Counted from the first letter of the stretch, positions 1 to 10,095 are shown. The stretch: 64,000 nucleotides of DNA from Rickettsiales bacterium (GCA_041396965.1 JAWKXN010000001.1:310001-374000), one strand, 5' to 3'. The notes: a model not told the origin generated them from the letters alone. A program made the numbers and translations.

Positions 1-130
1 CGGCGCGATAGTGCTTACTAAAAGACAACGTACCGGCGTACGCAAACAGAATATAGCTAAGCAGCTCGCAAGGACAAAAGAATCTGGTGTTGAGATTGTT
101 TCGGTAAAATCAGGTGAGGGGATTTCATAG
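1..130 (+). CDS. nuoJ: NADH-quinone oxidoreductase subunit J, 3' end only
   Basis: This is the C-terminal tail of a protein that begins before the window. The frame is open from base 2 to the TAG at 128-130, about 42 residues, charged and rich in Lys and Arg. The assignment to NuoJ rests on position: it lies three bases before nuoK, and the nuoJ-nuoK-nuoL-nuoM-nuoN order is standard for bacterial complex I. NuoJ is a membrane-arm subunit of the proton-pumping NADH dehydrogenase. The visible tail has no diagnostic motif of its own. Confidence 0.75.
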   Translation, partial: GAIVLTKRQRTGVRKQNIAKQLARTKESGVEIVSVKSGEGIS

Positions 131-133
131 TTT

Positions 134-460
134 ATGGGACATGTGTTTTTCGGCAATATAACTATAATGCATTATCTTATCCTTTCGTCCATATTATTTA
201 CCACAGGTGTTTGTGGTATTTTCCTTAATCGTAAGAATATTATAACTATATTAATGTCTATAGAGTTGATTTTGCTTTCAGTGAACATTAACTTTGTGGC
301 GTTCTCAGTAAAGCTCGGTGATTTGGTAGGGCAGATCTTTGCTATGTTCATACTTACGGTTGCCGCCGCTGAAGCAGCGATTGGGCTTGCCATCTTGGTA
401 ATTCACTTCCGTAACCGTTCTTCCATAGCGGTAGAAGAAGTAAGCACGATGAAGGGGTAG
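134..460 (+). CDS. nuoK: NADH-quinone oxidoreductase subunit K
   Basis: Small membrane-arm subunit of complex I (MrpC-like), 108 residues against about 102 in most alphaproteobacteria. Three hydrophobic helices are visible. The second carries the family's buried glutamate in the run LMSIELILLSVNINFVAFS, and the third contains the conserved AAAEAAIGLAI segment with a second glutamate; both belong to the proton path. The extra N-terminal residues come from using the ATG at 134; the family-typical start would be the ATG at 167, just before HYLILSSILF. The gene ends six bases before nuoL, so it is probably translated in series with it. Confidence 0.95.
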   Translation: MGHVFFGNITIMHYLILSSILFTTGVCGIFLNRKNIITILMSIELILLSVNINFVAFSVKLGDLVGQIFAMFILTVAAAEAAIGLAILVIHFRNRSSIAVEEVSTMKG

Positions 461-465
461 TGTAA

Positions 466-2397
466 ATGATTTCTCTTCTAGTTTTTCTTCCACTTCTTGC
501 CTCTCTTGCCGTTGGTCTTACCGTAAGGGTAATAACTCCACGTCTTTCCCATATAATAACCTGTGGTGGTATGGTGCTTTCAGCTATTTTCGCTGGAATA
601 ATCTTTTGTGATTTTGCCTTCGGTAGTGGTGGTGTTTATAAGGCTAATGTTCTGCCATGGATAATGTCTGGTGATTTTATCGCTAACTGGACGCTCAGGG
701 TCGACGCTCTTACCTCTGTTATGTTGTTGGTGGTTACGTGGGTTTCTACGGTGGTACATATTTATTCAGTTGGCTATATGAGTCATGATGAGCATCAGCC
801 GCGTTTCATGGCTTACCTATCGCTATTTACCTTTTTCATGTTGATGTTAGTTACTTCCGACAATCTTGTTCAGTTATTTCTTGGCTGGGAAGGAGTTGGA
901 CTTTGCTCATATCTGCTAATTGGTTTTTGGTTTAAGAAGCAATCCGCCTGTAACGCGGCGATGAAAGCTTTTATAGTTAACCGTGTAGGCGACTTTGGTT
1001 TCGCTCTTGGAATATTCGCTGTGTTTGTTTTATTTGGCAGTGTTCAATTTGACGAGATTTTTGCTGCCGCTTCATCACATTCAGCAGATAGTTTTTCTTT
1101 TCTTGGTTATCAGTTTCACGCTCTTACTCTAATAAGTATTTTACTATTCATTGGCGCTATGGGTAAGTCAGCTCAGCTCGGTCTACATACTTGGTTGCCG
1201 GACGCTATGGAAGGACCAACACCAGTTTCCGCGCTTATCCACGCGGCGACTATGGTTACCGCTGGTGTATTCATGGTAGTGCGTTGCTCGCCACTTTTTG
1301 AACAATCTCCTCAGGCTCTTGAGATTGTTTGTATAGTTGGTGCTTGCACTGCCTTTTTCGCGGCAACCATTGGTCTGGTTCAAAATGATATTAAACGAGT
1401 TATCGCCTACTCTACTTGCTCGCAGCTTGGTTATATGTTTTTTGCTTGCGGTGTTGGTGCGTATTCGGCGGCGATGTTCCATCTCATGACCCACGCTTTT
1501 TTCAAGGCTTTGTTATTTCTTGGTGCTGGCTCGGTTATACATGGTTTTTCTGATGAGCAGGATATGCGTAATATGGGTGGTATTTGGAAAAAAATGCCGA
1601 TAACTTATACCTATATGTGGATTGGCTCACTAGCTCTTGCCGGAATCCCACTTTTCGCCGGATATTACTCTAAGGACATAATATTAGAAGCAGCTTATGC
1701 CAGTGAAAGTGGAAAATTCGCTTTTTGGATGGGTGTAGCCGCCGCTTTCATGACCGCTTTTTATTCATGGCGGTTATTATTTATGACCTTTCATGGCAAA
1801 TGTCGTGCTTCCAAAGAAGTGTTTCGTAATGTTCATGAGTCTTCGGCGATTATGTTAAGACCGCTGCTACTTCTCGCTATTGGCGCTGTTCTTTCTGGTT
1901 GGCTTGGTTATCACGTTATTGGTATGGTATCAGCTGAGGGAAAATTTTGGGGAGACACTATAGCCTCACACCTTGCTATAGAGCACGCTCACCACGTTCC
2001 AATGTGGGTCGCTGTTCTTCCGCTTTTAGTCGCGGTATCAGGTATCGCTCTTGCATGGCTGTTCTACATAGTATTCCCTCATATGCCGGCGCTAATGGCA
2101 AGAAAATTTCCTTTGATCTATCGCTTCTTACTGAATAAATGGTATTTTGACGAGCTATATGATTTCTTATTCGTAAAACCGACAAAGAAGCTAGGAAGTT
2201 ATTTGTGGAGAGTATGGGATGAGAAAATTATAGACGGTCTTGGTCCAAATGGAGCGGCTTTATTCTCGCATTTAATGTCGGGTAGAGTGAGTCGTCTGCA
2301 AAGTGGTTTTGTCTATCATTATTCGTTTGTAATGCTGCTTGGATTTTTATTTATTATTAGCTGGGTACTGTTTGGTAACGGTTTTAATTTCTGGTAG
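466..2397 (+). CDS. nuoL: NADH-quinone oxidoreductase subunit L
   Basis: Large antiporter-like proton-pumping subunit at the distal end of the complex I membrane arm. The 643 residues are normal for the family. The N-terminal half holds the Proton_antipo_N and Proton_antipo_M regions, with the hallmarks FLGWEGVGLCSYLLIGFW (about 130-150) and HTWLPDAMEGPTPVSALIHA (about 240-260), including the lysine and histidines of the proton channel. The C-terminal part (about 540-640) matches the lateral helix and terminal helix, with WYFDELYDFLFV. The gene follows nuoK by five bases. A 93-base gap separates it from nuoM, the largest spacing in this part of the operon, with no clear signal in it. Confidence 0.97.
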   Translation: MISLLVFLPLLASLAVGLTVRVITPRLSHIITCGGMVLSAIFAGIIFCDFAFGSGGVYKANVLPWIMSGDFIANWTLRVDALTSVMLLVVTWVSTVVHIYSVGYMSHDEHQPRFMAYLSLFTFFMLMLVTSDNLVQLFLGWEGVGLCSYLLIGFWFKKQSACNAAMKAFIVNRVGDFGFALGIFAVFVLFGSVQFDEIFAAASSHSADSFSFLGYQFHALTLISILLFIGAMGKSAQLGLHTWLPDAMEGPTPVSALIHAATMVTAGVFMVVRCSPLFEQSPQALEIVCIVGACTAFFAATIGLVQNDIKRVIAYSTCSQLGYMFFACGVGAYSAAMFHLMTHAFFKALLFLGAGSVIHGFSDEQDMRNMGGIWKKMPITYTYMWIGSLALAGIPLFAGYYSKDIILEAAYASESGKFAFWMGVAAAFMTAFYSWRLLFMTFHGKCRASKEVFRNVHESSAIMLRPLLLLAIGAVLSGWLGYHVIGMVSAEGKFWGDTIASHLAIEHAHHVPMWVAVLPLLVAVSGIALAWLFYIVFPHMPALMARKFPLIYRFLLNKWYFDELYDFLFVKPTKKLGSYLWRVWDEKIIDGLGPNGAALFSHLMSGRVSRLQSGFVYHYSFVMLLGFLFIISWVLFGNGFNFW

Positions 2398-2490
2398 ATG
2401 TAGGTTCTATTGTTAGGTTATATAGGTTTTAGAAATGGTTTTTTACGGAAATTCTGGAATATTGTGTAGGGTGAGGAGCGGTAATATATA

Positions 2491-4014
2491 ATGCTTACTA
2501 CTCTCATATTAATGCCACTTGTTGGCGCGCTGGTTATAATGCTTTCTTCTTTCTTCAATGGTGGTGAAGAGCAGAAGGCAGGTGAGGCTCGTTATATAGC
2601 GTTATTTACCACCATAGTTACTTTTTTATACTCCATTCTTTTATGGACGAGTTTTGATAGTAGTACCGCTGATTTCCAATTTGTGGAGAAAGCTGATTGG
2701 TTCAGAGATTTAGGGATAAGTTGTCATCTGGGGATTGACGGTATTTCCTTGTTTATGGTGCTTCTTACCACTTTGCTTACTCCATTTTGTATTTTATGTA
2801 GTTGGAATTCGGTGAGCAGCCGTGTCCGTGCTTTCATGGTCAATTTCTTATTGTTAGAAGCGTTTGTTATCGGGGTTTTCAGCGTTCTTGATACTGTAAT
2901 GTTTTATATTTTCTTTGAGGGAATGTTAATCCCGATGTATCTTATAATTGGGATATGGGGAGGTAACCGCCGTATTTACGCTTCTTATAAATTTTTCTTA
3001 TATACGCTTGCTGGCTCGGTGTTATTTCTAGTCGCTATTATATATATGTATATGAGCTTTGGTACTACCGACATACCGACCCTTATGGAAAAATCACCAT
3101 CACTTGCTCTTGATGTTCAGAAATATCTGTGGCTTGCGATGTTCGCTTCTTTTGCGGTAAAAGTTCCAATGTGGCCAGTGCATACTTGGTTGCCAGACGC
3201 GCACGTACAAGCGCCAACCGCTGGTTCGGTTATTCTTGCCGGTATATTGCTGAAGATGGGAGCTTATGGTTTTTTAAGATTTTCGTTGCCAATGTTGCCA
3301 GCCGCTTCGCATTATTTTGCGCCGTTTATTTTTACTCTTAGTATTATTGCTGTTATTTACGCCTCATTGGTAGCTCTTGTTCAGAGTGACATGAAGAAGC
3401 TAATAGCTTATTCTTCAATTGCTCATATGGGGTTTGTCACTATCGGTATTTTTACCTTTAACGTTCAGGGAGTAGAGGGTGCTATAATTCAAATGATAAG
3501 TCATGGTCTAGTTTCCGGTGCTTTATTCCTTTGTGTTGGTGTGGTTTATGACCGTTTGCATACCAGAGAAATAAACAGATATGGCGGTCTTGCCACTATT
3601 ATGCCTAAATACGCCTTGTTTTTTATGTTCTTTACTATGGCTTCGGTCGGTCTTCCCACCACTTCCGGTTTTGTTGGTGAGTTTCTTGTATTGCTAGGAG
3701 CGTTTAAGACCAGTACCTATGTTGCGTTTGGCGCGGCGACTGGCGTTGTCTTAGGCGCGACTTACGCTCTGTGGTTATATAAACGGGTTGTGTTTACTGA
3801 GATAGTTCATGAGGACGTAAAACAGATGAAAGACTTGTTCGCTCGTGAGGTGTTTGTATTTGTTCCATTAGTACTGATAGTGTTGTGGATTGGCTTATAT
3901 CCGAAGCCTTATTTGAAGGTGATAGAACCATCGGTGGGCAAGTTAGTAAATCAGCTAGACAAATCTACCGACGCGGATACTAATAAAGATAAGAACGTAG
4001 GAAAAGATAAATGA
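2491..4014 (+). CDS. nuoM: NADH-quinone oxidoreductase subunit M
   Basis: Second antiporter-like subunit of the complex I membrane arm, 507 residues. The family lysine and glutamate region is visible in FFEGMLIPMYLIIGIWGG (about 140-160), and the conserved channel helix in KVPMWPVHTWLPDAHVQAP (about 225-245). Fourteen or so hydrophobic helices fill the protein. The C-terminal tail is polar and rich in Lys, Asp and Asn. The stop codon overlaps the start of nuoN by four bases (ATGA type), which implies translational coupling. Confidence 0.97.
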   Translation: MLTTLILMPLVGALVIMLSSFFNGGEEQKAGEARYIALFTTIVTFLYSILLWTSFDSSTADFQFVEKADWFRDLGISCHLGIDGISLFMVLLTTLLTPFCILCSWNSVSSRVRAFMVNFLLLEAFVIGVFSVLDTVMFYIFFEGMLIPMYLIIGIWGGNRRIYASYKFFLYTLAGSVLFLVAIIYMYMSFGTTDIPTLMEKSPSLALDVQKYLWLAMFASFAVKVPMWPVHTWLPDAHVQAPTAGSVILAGILLKMGAYGFLRFSLPMLPAASHYFAPFIFTLSIIAVIYASLVALVQSDMKKLIAYSSIAHMGFVTIGIFTFNVQGVEGAIIQMISHGLVSGALFLCVGVVYDRLHTREINRYGGLATIMPKYALFFMFFTMASVGLPTTSGFVGEFLVLLGAFKTSTYVAFGAATGVVLGATYALWLYKRVVFTEIVHEDVKQMKDLFAREVFVFVPLVLIVLWIGLYPKPYLKVIEPSVGKLVNQLDKSTDADTNKDKNVGKDK

Positions 4015-5462
4015 TATATGAAATGGCAAAATTAGGTATAGAAGCTATAAAGCCAGAATTGTTCCTGCTTTTCTCTGCTGTTTTTTTATTATTATACGGA
4101 TTATATCGCAAGCGTACGATCCATGATGTTTTTGTCTCATTATCTTTGATGGTACTGGTACTTACCGGTTACATGGCATTATGTTCTAATGTGACAAGTG
4201 GAACTTTTATTAATGGTATGTTTACTCATAACGGATTTACCCAGTTTTCTAAGGCGCTGGTGCTTCTTGCCGGTGGTCTTTCCTTGATGCTCTCATCAGA
4301 TTTCTTAAAGGAAGATGGCGGTAGACCATTTGAGTTTGTTATATTAATATTACTTTCTCTACTTGGCATGATGCTTATGGTATCAGCCGCTAATTTGTTG
4401 GCGTTATATATGGCTCTTGAGATGTCCAGCCTGTCTTTATATGTGCTTGCCTCATTCCTGCGTGATGATGACCGGTCAAGTGAGGCTGGTCTTAAATATT
4501 TTATTCTTGGCTCGCTCGCCTCCGGCATGATGTTATTTGGAATTTCCTTAGTTTATGGATTCGCTGGAACAATAAGTTTCTCCGCTCTTGCCGAATTATT
4601 CGCGTCCCAGCAGGGTATTACTCCAGCAATTATAGTTGGTCTTATTTTGCTTATTGTTGGGTTTTGCTTTAAGCTTTCGGCGGTTCCTTTCCATATGTGG
4701 ACACCAGATGTATACGAAGGAGCGCCAACACCAGTTACTGCTTTTTTCGCTACAGCTCCTAAGATAGCTGCTTTTATTTTATTTATACGTTTGCTTTTTG
4801 AACCGTTCGCTTCTTCTGTGGATAGCTGGCGGCAGGTGATTATTTTCATTTCCATATCGTCTATGCTGGTCGGTGCGTTTGGTGGTATCGCTCAAAATAA
4901 TATAAAGCGCATGCTTGCCTATAGCTCTATCGGTCATGTTGGGTTTATGTTCATGGCGATTGCCGCCGGTGGGCAGGATGGAGTTCAGTCAGTCCTTATA
5001 TATCTTTGTATATATGTGTTTATGAGTATCGGCATGTTTGCCGGTGTTATGCTCATGAAGCGTGGAGGTAAGGCACTGGAAAATATTTCCGACTTAGGTG
5101 GTCTTGCGCAAACCAGTCCGACTCTTGCCATCGCTATATCCATATTTATTTTTTCTATGGCTGGTATCCCACCACTAGCTGGCTTTTTTGGTAAGTGGTA
5201 CGTTATACTAGCGGCGGTTAAGGGAGGTCTTTCTTATCTGGCGATTATAGGGGTAATAACAAGCGTTATTTCCTGTTACTATTATCTGAGAATTGTAAAA
5301 ATCATGTATTTTGACAAAGCTGAGGATTCTTTTGATAAAAGTAGAGACTTCCTTCTTAAATTGGCCATTCTTATTAGTAGCATGTTCATACTTCTATTCT
5401 TCCTTATGCCAACAAAGTTGATAGTTGTAACGGAGAGCGCGGCAGTCGCTTTACTAAAATAA
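4011..5462 (+). CDS. nuoN: NADH-quinone oxidoreductase subunit N
   Basis: Third antiporter-like subunit of complex I, 483 residues, the usual size. It contains the characteristic ALEMSSLSLYVLASF segment (about 135-150) with the conserved glutamate, and the channel motif KLSAVPFHMWTPDVYEGAP (about 220-240). It starts inside the last codons of nuoM and its stop shares a base with the start of birA, so the complex I genes run directly into the birA-coaX-RNase J group. Confidence 0.97.
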   Translation: MIYEMAKLGIEAIKPELFLLFSAVFLLLYGLYRKRTIHDVFVSLSLMVLVLTGYMALCSNVTSGTFINGMFTHNGFTQFSKALVLLAGGLSLMLSSDFLKEDGGRPFEFVILILLSLLGMMLMVSAANLLALYMALEMSSLSLYVLASFLRDDDRSSEAGLKYFILGSLASGMMLFGISLVYGFAGTISFSALAELFASQQGITPAIIVGLILLIVGFCFKLSAVPFHMWTPDVYEGAPTPVTAFFATAPKIAAFILFIRLLFEPFASSVDSWRQVIIFISISSMLVGAFGGIAQNNIKRMLAYSSIGHVGFMFMAIAAGGQDGVQSVLIYLCIYVFMSIGMFAGVMLMKRGGKALENISDLGGLAQTSPTLAIAISIFIFSMAGIPPLAGFFGKWYVILAAVKGGLSYLAIIGVITSVISCYYYLRIVKIMYFDKAEDSFDKSRDFLLKLAILISSMFILLFFLMPTKLIVVTESAAVALLK

Positions 5463-6241
5463 TGATAAGTATTCGTAAGAAAAAAATAATTTCTAACCTG
5501 CTTGACGATTATCATCTATTGTCCTTTGATTCTTTAGACTCAACTAACGAAGAAGCAAAAAGAATGGCGCGCTCTGGGGGGAGTCATGGCGCGGTTATCT
5601 GGGCAAAAAGCCAAGATGGTGGCAAAGGAAGAATGGGGCGTAGTTGGGTTTCTGATGATGGTAATCTTTTCGTATCTATATTACTACGACCGCAGAAAGA
5701 TATAAAAGAGCTATCCCAGCTTTCATTTGTAGCATCGGTCGCTATTTGTGACGCTATATCTCCGATGCTTGCTGGTGATAACATTTTGCAAACCAAATGG
5801 CCTAATGACATATTGCTAAATGGTAAAAAACTTGGCGGTATATTATTGGAATCATTCATGACTGAAGGAAACTCTAAGAACTGGGTGGTTGTGGGGCTTG
5901 GAGTAAATATTGATAGTTATCCAAGTAAGACTGATTTTCCAGCGACTTGTCTTAAGGATGCCGGTGTTGAGCTAGTATCGGCGAAAATAATATTATCACG
6001 TTTTATCCATCATTTTATTGAGCGCTATGATGAGTGGGAAAGCAAGGGGTTTACCTCTATTCGTGCCTCTTGGCTTAAAAATGTCTGGAATCTTAAAAAA
6101 AATATGGTTGCCTGCCTTCCCAACGAGCAACTTGAGGGAGTATTTGATGGGGTTGATAAAGACGGTAGCCTTATTATGGTTCTAGGTGGTGGAAAAAAAC
6201 GTTCCATACTCGCGGCGGATATATATGCTTCTTGTAATTGA
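5462..6241 (+). CDS. birA: Biotin--[acetyl-CoA-carboxylase] ligase, short form
   Basis: Activates biotin with ATP and attaches it to the biotin-carrier domain of carboxylases. The 259 residues hold only the catalytic and C-terminal domains; the DNA-binding domain of the E. coli BirA repressor is absent, as is usual in Alphaproteobacteria. Visible motifs are the SLDSTNEEAKR substrate segment (about 25-35), the biotinyl-AMP loop GGKGRMGRSWVS (about 53-64), TKWPNDILLNGKKLGGILLE (about 118-137) and VGLGVNIDSYP. The start overlaps the nuoN stop by one base, and coaX begins inside its 3' end. Confidence 0.95.
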   Translation: MISIRKKKIISNLLDDYHLLSFDSLDSTNEEAKRMARSGGSHGAVIWAKSQDGGKGRMGRSWVSDDGNLFVSILLRPQKDIKELSQLSFVASVAICDAISPMLAGDNILQTKWPNDILLNGKKLGGILLESFMTEGNSKNWVVVGLGVNIDSYPSKTDFPATCLKDAGVELVSAKIILSRFIHHFIERYDEWESKGFTSIRASWLKNVWNLKKNMVACLPNEQLEGVFDGVDKDGSLIMVLGGGKKRSILAADIYASCN

Positions 6242-7004
6242 TGTTGGTAATACAAATGTTGTATTTGCCGTTTTTGACGGTGATATAATCATAGGACAGT
6301 GGCGTATTTCAACCAACGATCGTCGTACAGCTGATGAATATGGTGTATGGATAACGCAGGTTTTAGAACATTCCGGCATTGATATTAAAAGCCTCAGTGG
6401 GGCGGTTGCCGCCTCAGTAGTTCCTCAAGTGTTATTTGATCTACGCAAACTTACCAAAAATTACTTTAACACCGAACTTATGGTAATAGGCGATCCTCGC
6501 CTTAATCTTAAAACAGGAGTAGGAGTAAAAGTTGATAATCCACTAGAAGTTGGCGCGGACAGGTTAGTCAACGCTTTTTCCGCTTGGTCAGTTTATAAAA
6601 AGCCTCTTATTGTGGTTGATTTTGGAACGGCGACCACCTTTGATATAGTTGATAAAAATGGTGATTACATAGGAGGTGTGATAGCAACCGGCGTTAATCT
6701 GTCAGTTGACGCTTTGCATAAGGCTGCGGCAAAACTACCTAATGTCGCGATCGCAAGACCAGAAAAAGTTGTTGGCACTAACACTATATCAGCTATGCAG
6801 TCTGGTATATATTACGGTTACGCTGGCATGGTGGATGGCATTGTCGGTCGTATAAAAGACGAACTACAGCAGCCAATGTTTACAATAGCAACCGGTGGTC
6901 TTGCTTCTTTATATGACAAGGCTTGTTCTTCTATAGAATGCGTTGATCCAGATCTTACCATTAATGGTTTAAGGAAACTATACGAACTTAATAATAAGAT
7001 ATAA
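6225..7004 (+). CDS. coaX: Type III pantothenate kinase
   Basis: Phosphorylates pantothenate, the first step of coenzyme A synthesis, and belongs to the ASKHA fold. The start at 6225 is chosen because the protein then begins MLLVIDVGNTN, the family's N-terminal phosphate-binding motif, and gives 259 residues. An upstream in-frame start at 6186 would add 13 residues unlike the family. Further motifs are VGADRLVNAFSAW (about 106-118), DFGTATTFDIVDKNGDYIGG (about 128-147) and the late ATGGLA phosphate motif. The gene overlaps the end of birA by 17 bases. Confidence 0.96.
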   Translation: MLLVIDVGNTNVVFAVFDGDIIIGQWRISTNDRRTADEYGVWITQVLEHSGIDIKSLSGAVAASVVPQVLFDLRKLTKNYFNTELMVIGDPRLNLKTGVGVKVDNPLEVGADRLVNAFSAWSVYKKPLIVVDFGTATTFDIVDKNGDYIGGVIATGVNLSVDALHKAAAKLPNVAIARPEKVVGTNTISAMQSGIYYGYAGMVDGIVGRIKDELQQPMFTIATGGLASLYDKACSSIECVDPDLTINGLRKLYELNNKI

Positions 7005-7044
7005 GAAATATAATAATCTAATAATATAAATAGCGAGAATAAAT

Positions 7045-8706
7045 ATGGTGTTTGATTTTAAGAAACATAGCGATGAATTACTATTTGTGCCTCTTGGTGG
7101 TTCTAATGAAATAGGCATGAATCTCAATCTTTACACGATAGATGGTAAATGGCTGATGGTTGATTGTGGTATCGGTTTTGCCGGTGATTATTTGCCGGGT
7201 GTTGATATTGTTGTACCAGATATTTCGTTTATCGCTGAGCATAAGGATAATTTACTTGGTCTGGTAATTACTCATGCTCATGAGGATCATTTAGGAGCGG
7301 TACCATATCTTTGGCGGGAGCTGGAGTGTCCTATCTATACGACTAAATTTACCGCTGCTTTTCTTAAAAACAAAATTTCTGAAATGGGCGAAGGTAAAAA
7401 GCCAAAAATTACAGAGATAGAATGTGGTGGTTCTATAGATTTGGATCCGTTTAAGATAGAATTTATTGAACTAACTCATTCCATAGCCGAAATGCAGGCT
7501 CTTGCTATTACCACAAAAAAAGGAGTGGTATTACATACAGGAGATTGGAAATTTGATGATAAACCAATGATCGGTTCAATCTCAGATACTCAAGCACTAA
7601 AAAAATATGGTGATAGCAAAGTGCTAGCGATGGTCTGTGATTCCACTAATGTTTATGAAGATGGGTATTCTGGTTCAGAAGGTGATGTTCGTGAGCATTT
7701 AGTATCGCTGATAAAACAATGTAAGAATAGAGTGGTGGTATCAACCTTCGCCTCTAACATAGCGCGGCTTACTACCTTGATTCACGCTGCTGAGGAAACT
7801 GGCAGGTTGGTGGCTCTTGCCGGTCGTTCATTATACCGGATAGTGGATGCTGCCAAGCACGCTGGTTATATCAGGGAGGATATGGAGTTCGTAAATGAGC
7901 GTGATGTAATGGGGTTGCCACGTGGCGATGTCTTGCTTATATGCACCGGATGTCAGGGAGAGCCACGCGCGGCTCTCACCCGTATCGCTAGGGGCGACCA
8001 CCAGTCAATAAGGCTACAACCGGAAGACACAGTTATTTTTTCATCACGTAAAATTCCAGGAAATGAAACCAAGATAAATACTATTTGTAATAGATTAGTA
8101 AGCAAGAGAATTGAGGTCATTACCGATCATCATAAACATGATATTCATGTATCTGGTCATCCAGCGCGTGGTGAGTTAGAGAATATGTATAAATTGGTAC
8201 GTCCAACAATAGCTGTTCCCACACATGGCGAACCAAGACATTTGCATGAGCATGCTAAATTAGCTAGGAAGCTAGGAGTTAAAGAAACAGTAGAAGCCCA
8301 TAATGGAGCGGTAATCTGGTTGGAAGAAGGAGAAGCTAGTATTATCGGTGAGGTGCAATCAGGATATATGGCGGTGGATGGCTCATCTCTTATCTCCACA
8401 GACAGTGATGTTATCCGTACAAGACGTAAGCTTCGTGATGATGGCGCGGTGTTTATCAGTGTGGTGCTTGACGACAATATGGAGTTAATAGAGCTTTATA
8501 TGAGTTTTCCTGGTGTCCTTGACGCAAAAGAAGACGATGAGTTAATAGAGGAATATAACGCTGAACTAAGTGATGTTATAAGCGGTATAAAAGCAAAAGC
8601 CAGCGATGAGAAAATAATAGAGACAATACGAACCTTTATCCGCCGTAGAATAAAGAGGGATATTGATAAAAAGCCAGTTATAGAAATAGCTTTAAGCAGG
8701 ATATAG
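7045..8706 (+). CDS. rnj: Ribonuclease J
   Basis: Metallo-beta-lactamase/beta-CASP ribonuclease with endonuclease and 5'-3' exonuclease activity in RNA processing and decay. The 553 residues are full length. The zinc site motif HAHEDHLGAVPYL lies at about 75-87. The beta-CASP region carries CDSTN, STFASNIARL and, around residue 370, the conserved VSGHPARGEL segment, with HGE nearby. The C-terminal domain is complete. The position after coaX matches the usual alphaproteobacterial order, but the normal next gene (mce) lies 8 kb away, beyond an inverted block. It is followed by a strong terminator. Confidence 0.95.
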   Translation: MVFDFKKHSDELLFVPLGGSNEIGMNLNLYTIDGKWLMVDCGIGFAGDYLPGVDIVVPDISFIAEHKDNLLGLVITHAHEDHLGAVPYLWRELECPIYTTKFTAAFLKNKISEMGEGKKPKITEIECGGSIDLDPFKIEFIELTHSIAEMQALAITTKKGVVLHTGDWKFDDKPMIGSISDTQALKKYGDSKVLAMVCDSTNVYEDGYSGSEGDVREHLVSLIKQCKNRVVVSTFASNIARLTTLIHAAEETGRLVALAGRSLYRIVDAAKHAGYIREDMEFVNERDVMGLPRGDVLLICTGCQGEPRAALTRIARGDHQSIRLQPEDTVIFSSRKIPGNETKINTICNRLVSKRIEVITDHHKHDIHVSGHPARGELENMYKLVRPTIAVPTHGEPRHLHEHAKLARKLGVKETVEAHNGAVIWLEEGEASIIGEVQSGYMAVDGSSLISTDSDVIRTRRKLRDDGAVFISVVLDDNMELIELYMSFPGVLDAKEDDELIEEYNAELSDVISGIKAKASDEKIIETIRTFIRRRIKRDIDKKPVIEIALSRI

Positions 8707-8716
8707 GAGTAAAAGT

Positions 8717-8748
8717 AAGGCTCCACAATTTCCATTTTGTGGAGCCTT
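8717..8748. terminator. Bidirectional intrinsic terminator between RNase J and metK
   Basis: A perfect 12-base inverted repeat, AAGGCTCCACAA and TTGTGGAGCCTT, flanks an 8-base loop. It lies between the convergent stops of the RNase J gene (8706) and metK (8756), and has A-rich and T-containing flanks, so it could end transcripts from both sides. Confidence 0.85.
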
Positions 8749-8755
8749 CTAAATC

Positions 8756-9940
8756 TTAACTAAAATAATCTTTAAGATTATCAACTAAATCTGTCTTTTC
8801 CCATGAGAAGCCACCATCAGCTTCTGGTGTGCGACCAAAATGACCATAAGCGGCGGTACGGGCATAGATAGGACGGTTAAGCTGAAGGTGATTTCTTATG
8901 CCACGTGGTGAAAGATCAACTAAATCTTGCAACACTCTTTCCAGTTTTGCCTCATCAATTTCACCAGTACCGCCGGTGCTTACATAAAATGATAGTGGTT
9001 TTGACACGCCAATAGCATAGGAAATCTGGATAGTACAGCGATCAGCAAGTTTCGCCGCTACAACATTTTTAGCAAGGTAACGAGCCATATAAGCCGCGCT
9101 ACGGTCTACTTTAGTTGGATCTTTTCCAGAAAACGCGCCTCCACCATGCGGAGCCGCCCCACCATAAGTATCAACAATTATTTTACGTCCGGTAAGACCA
9201 CAATCGCCATCAGGACCACCGATTATGAACTGACCAGTAGGATTGACATAAAATTCTTTATCATCACACATCCAGCCATCTGGCAGGGCGGCGATAACTT
9301 GTGGACGCACAATCTCTATAACGTCTTTTTGTGACATACCCTCAGCATGTTGTGTGGAAACAACTATAGAAGTTGTTTTTACTGGTTTTCCATTTTCATA
9401 AAGTAAAGAAACCTGACTTTTCGCATCAGGACCTAAACCCTTTACCTTACCACTATGACGAACTTCCGCCAGATTCTGTAAAATACGATGGGAAAAATTT
9501 ATAGGAGCTGGCATTAAACTTTCAGTTTCATTACAAGCGAATCCAAACATAATACCTTGATCACCAGCACCTTCATCTTTATTTTCAGCGGAGTCAACAC
9601 CAGCGGCAATATCTACAGACTGGTTATGAAGATGCACATAAACATCCATGTTGTCAGCGTGGAATCCGTCTTGCAGATAACCAATCTCACGTACTTTATC
9701 ACGAGCGATTTTCTCAATAGCCGCTTTGGTAAGGCTTTCCGCTCCTCTTGTCTCACCAGCGATTACTATAGTGTTAGTGGTAGCTAAAGTTTCACAAGCC
9801 ACTCTTGCCTCTGGATTGATTGTAAGCATAGCGTCAAGCACAGCGTCAGAAATTTGATCACATACCTTATCAGGGTGACCTTCCGCTACCGATTCACTGG
9901 TGAAAATATAACTACTTCTATTGGAGAACTGACCAGACAT
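8756..9940 (-). CDS. metK: S-adenosylmethionine synthetase
   Basis: Makes S-adenosylmethionine from ATP and methionine. The 394 residues are typical. Motifs are SVAEGHPDKVCDQISDAVLD (about 15-34), the GAGDQGIMFGFA ATP motif (about 125-136) and the P-loop-like GGGAFSGKDPTKVDRSAAYM (about 267-286). It is the last gene of the minus-strand group running down from phoH, but it has its own candidate promoter in the 200-base gap after the HTH gene. The cell has heavy demand for its product here: the Cob methyltransferases, MetW-like and RNA enzymes all use SAM. Confidence 0.98.
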   Translation of the reverse strand: MSGQFSNRSSYIFTSESVAEGHPDKVCDQISDAVLDAMLTINPEARVACETLATTNTIVIAGETRGAESLTKAAIEKIARDKVREIGYLQDGFHADNMDVYVHLHNQSVDIAAGVDSAENKDEGAGDQGIMFGFACNETESLMPAPINFSHRILQNLAEVRHSGKVKGLGPDAKSQVSLLYENGKPVKTTSIVVSTQHAEGMSQKDVIEIVRPQVIAALPDGWMCDDKEFYVNPTGQFIIGGPDGDCGLTGRKIIVDTYGGAAPHGGGAFSGKDPTKVDRSAAYMARYLAKNVVAAKLADRCTIQISYAIGVSKPLSFYVSTGGTGEIDEAKLERVLQDLVDLSPRGIRNHLQLNRPIYARTAAYGHFGRTPEADGGFSWEKTDLVDNLKDYFS

Positions 9941-10095
9941 AAATATCCCTTCAACTATGTAAACTAATAATGAGGGATTTGAGAAACATCGCTTACATTA
10001 TAACGATAGCTTAGTCCATTTTTTTTATGGCTAATAACAAGCCAAACAAGGTGGAGGCAAGCCAACCCAAATCCCCACCAGAAATATATATTCGC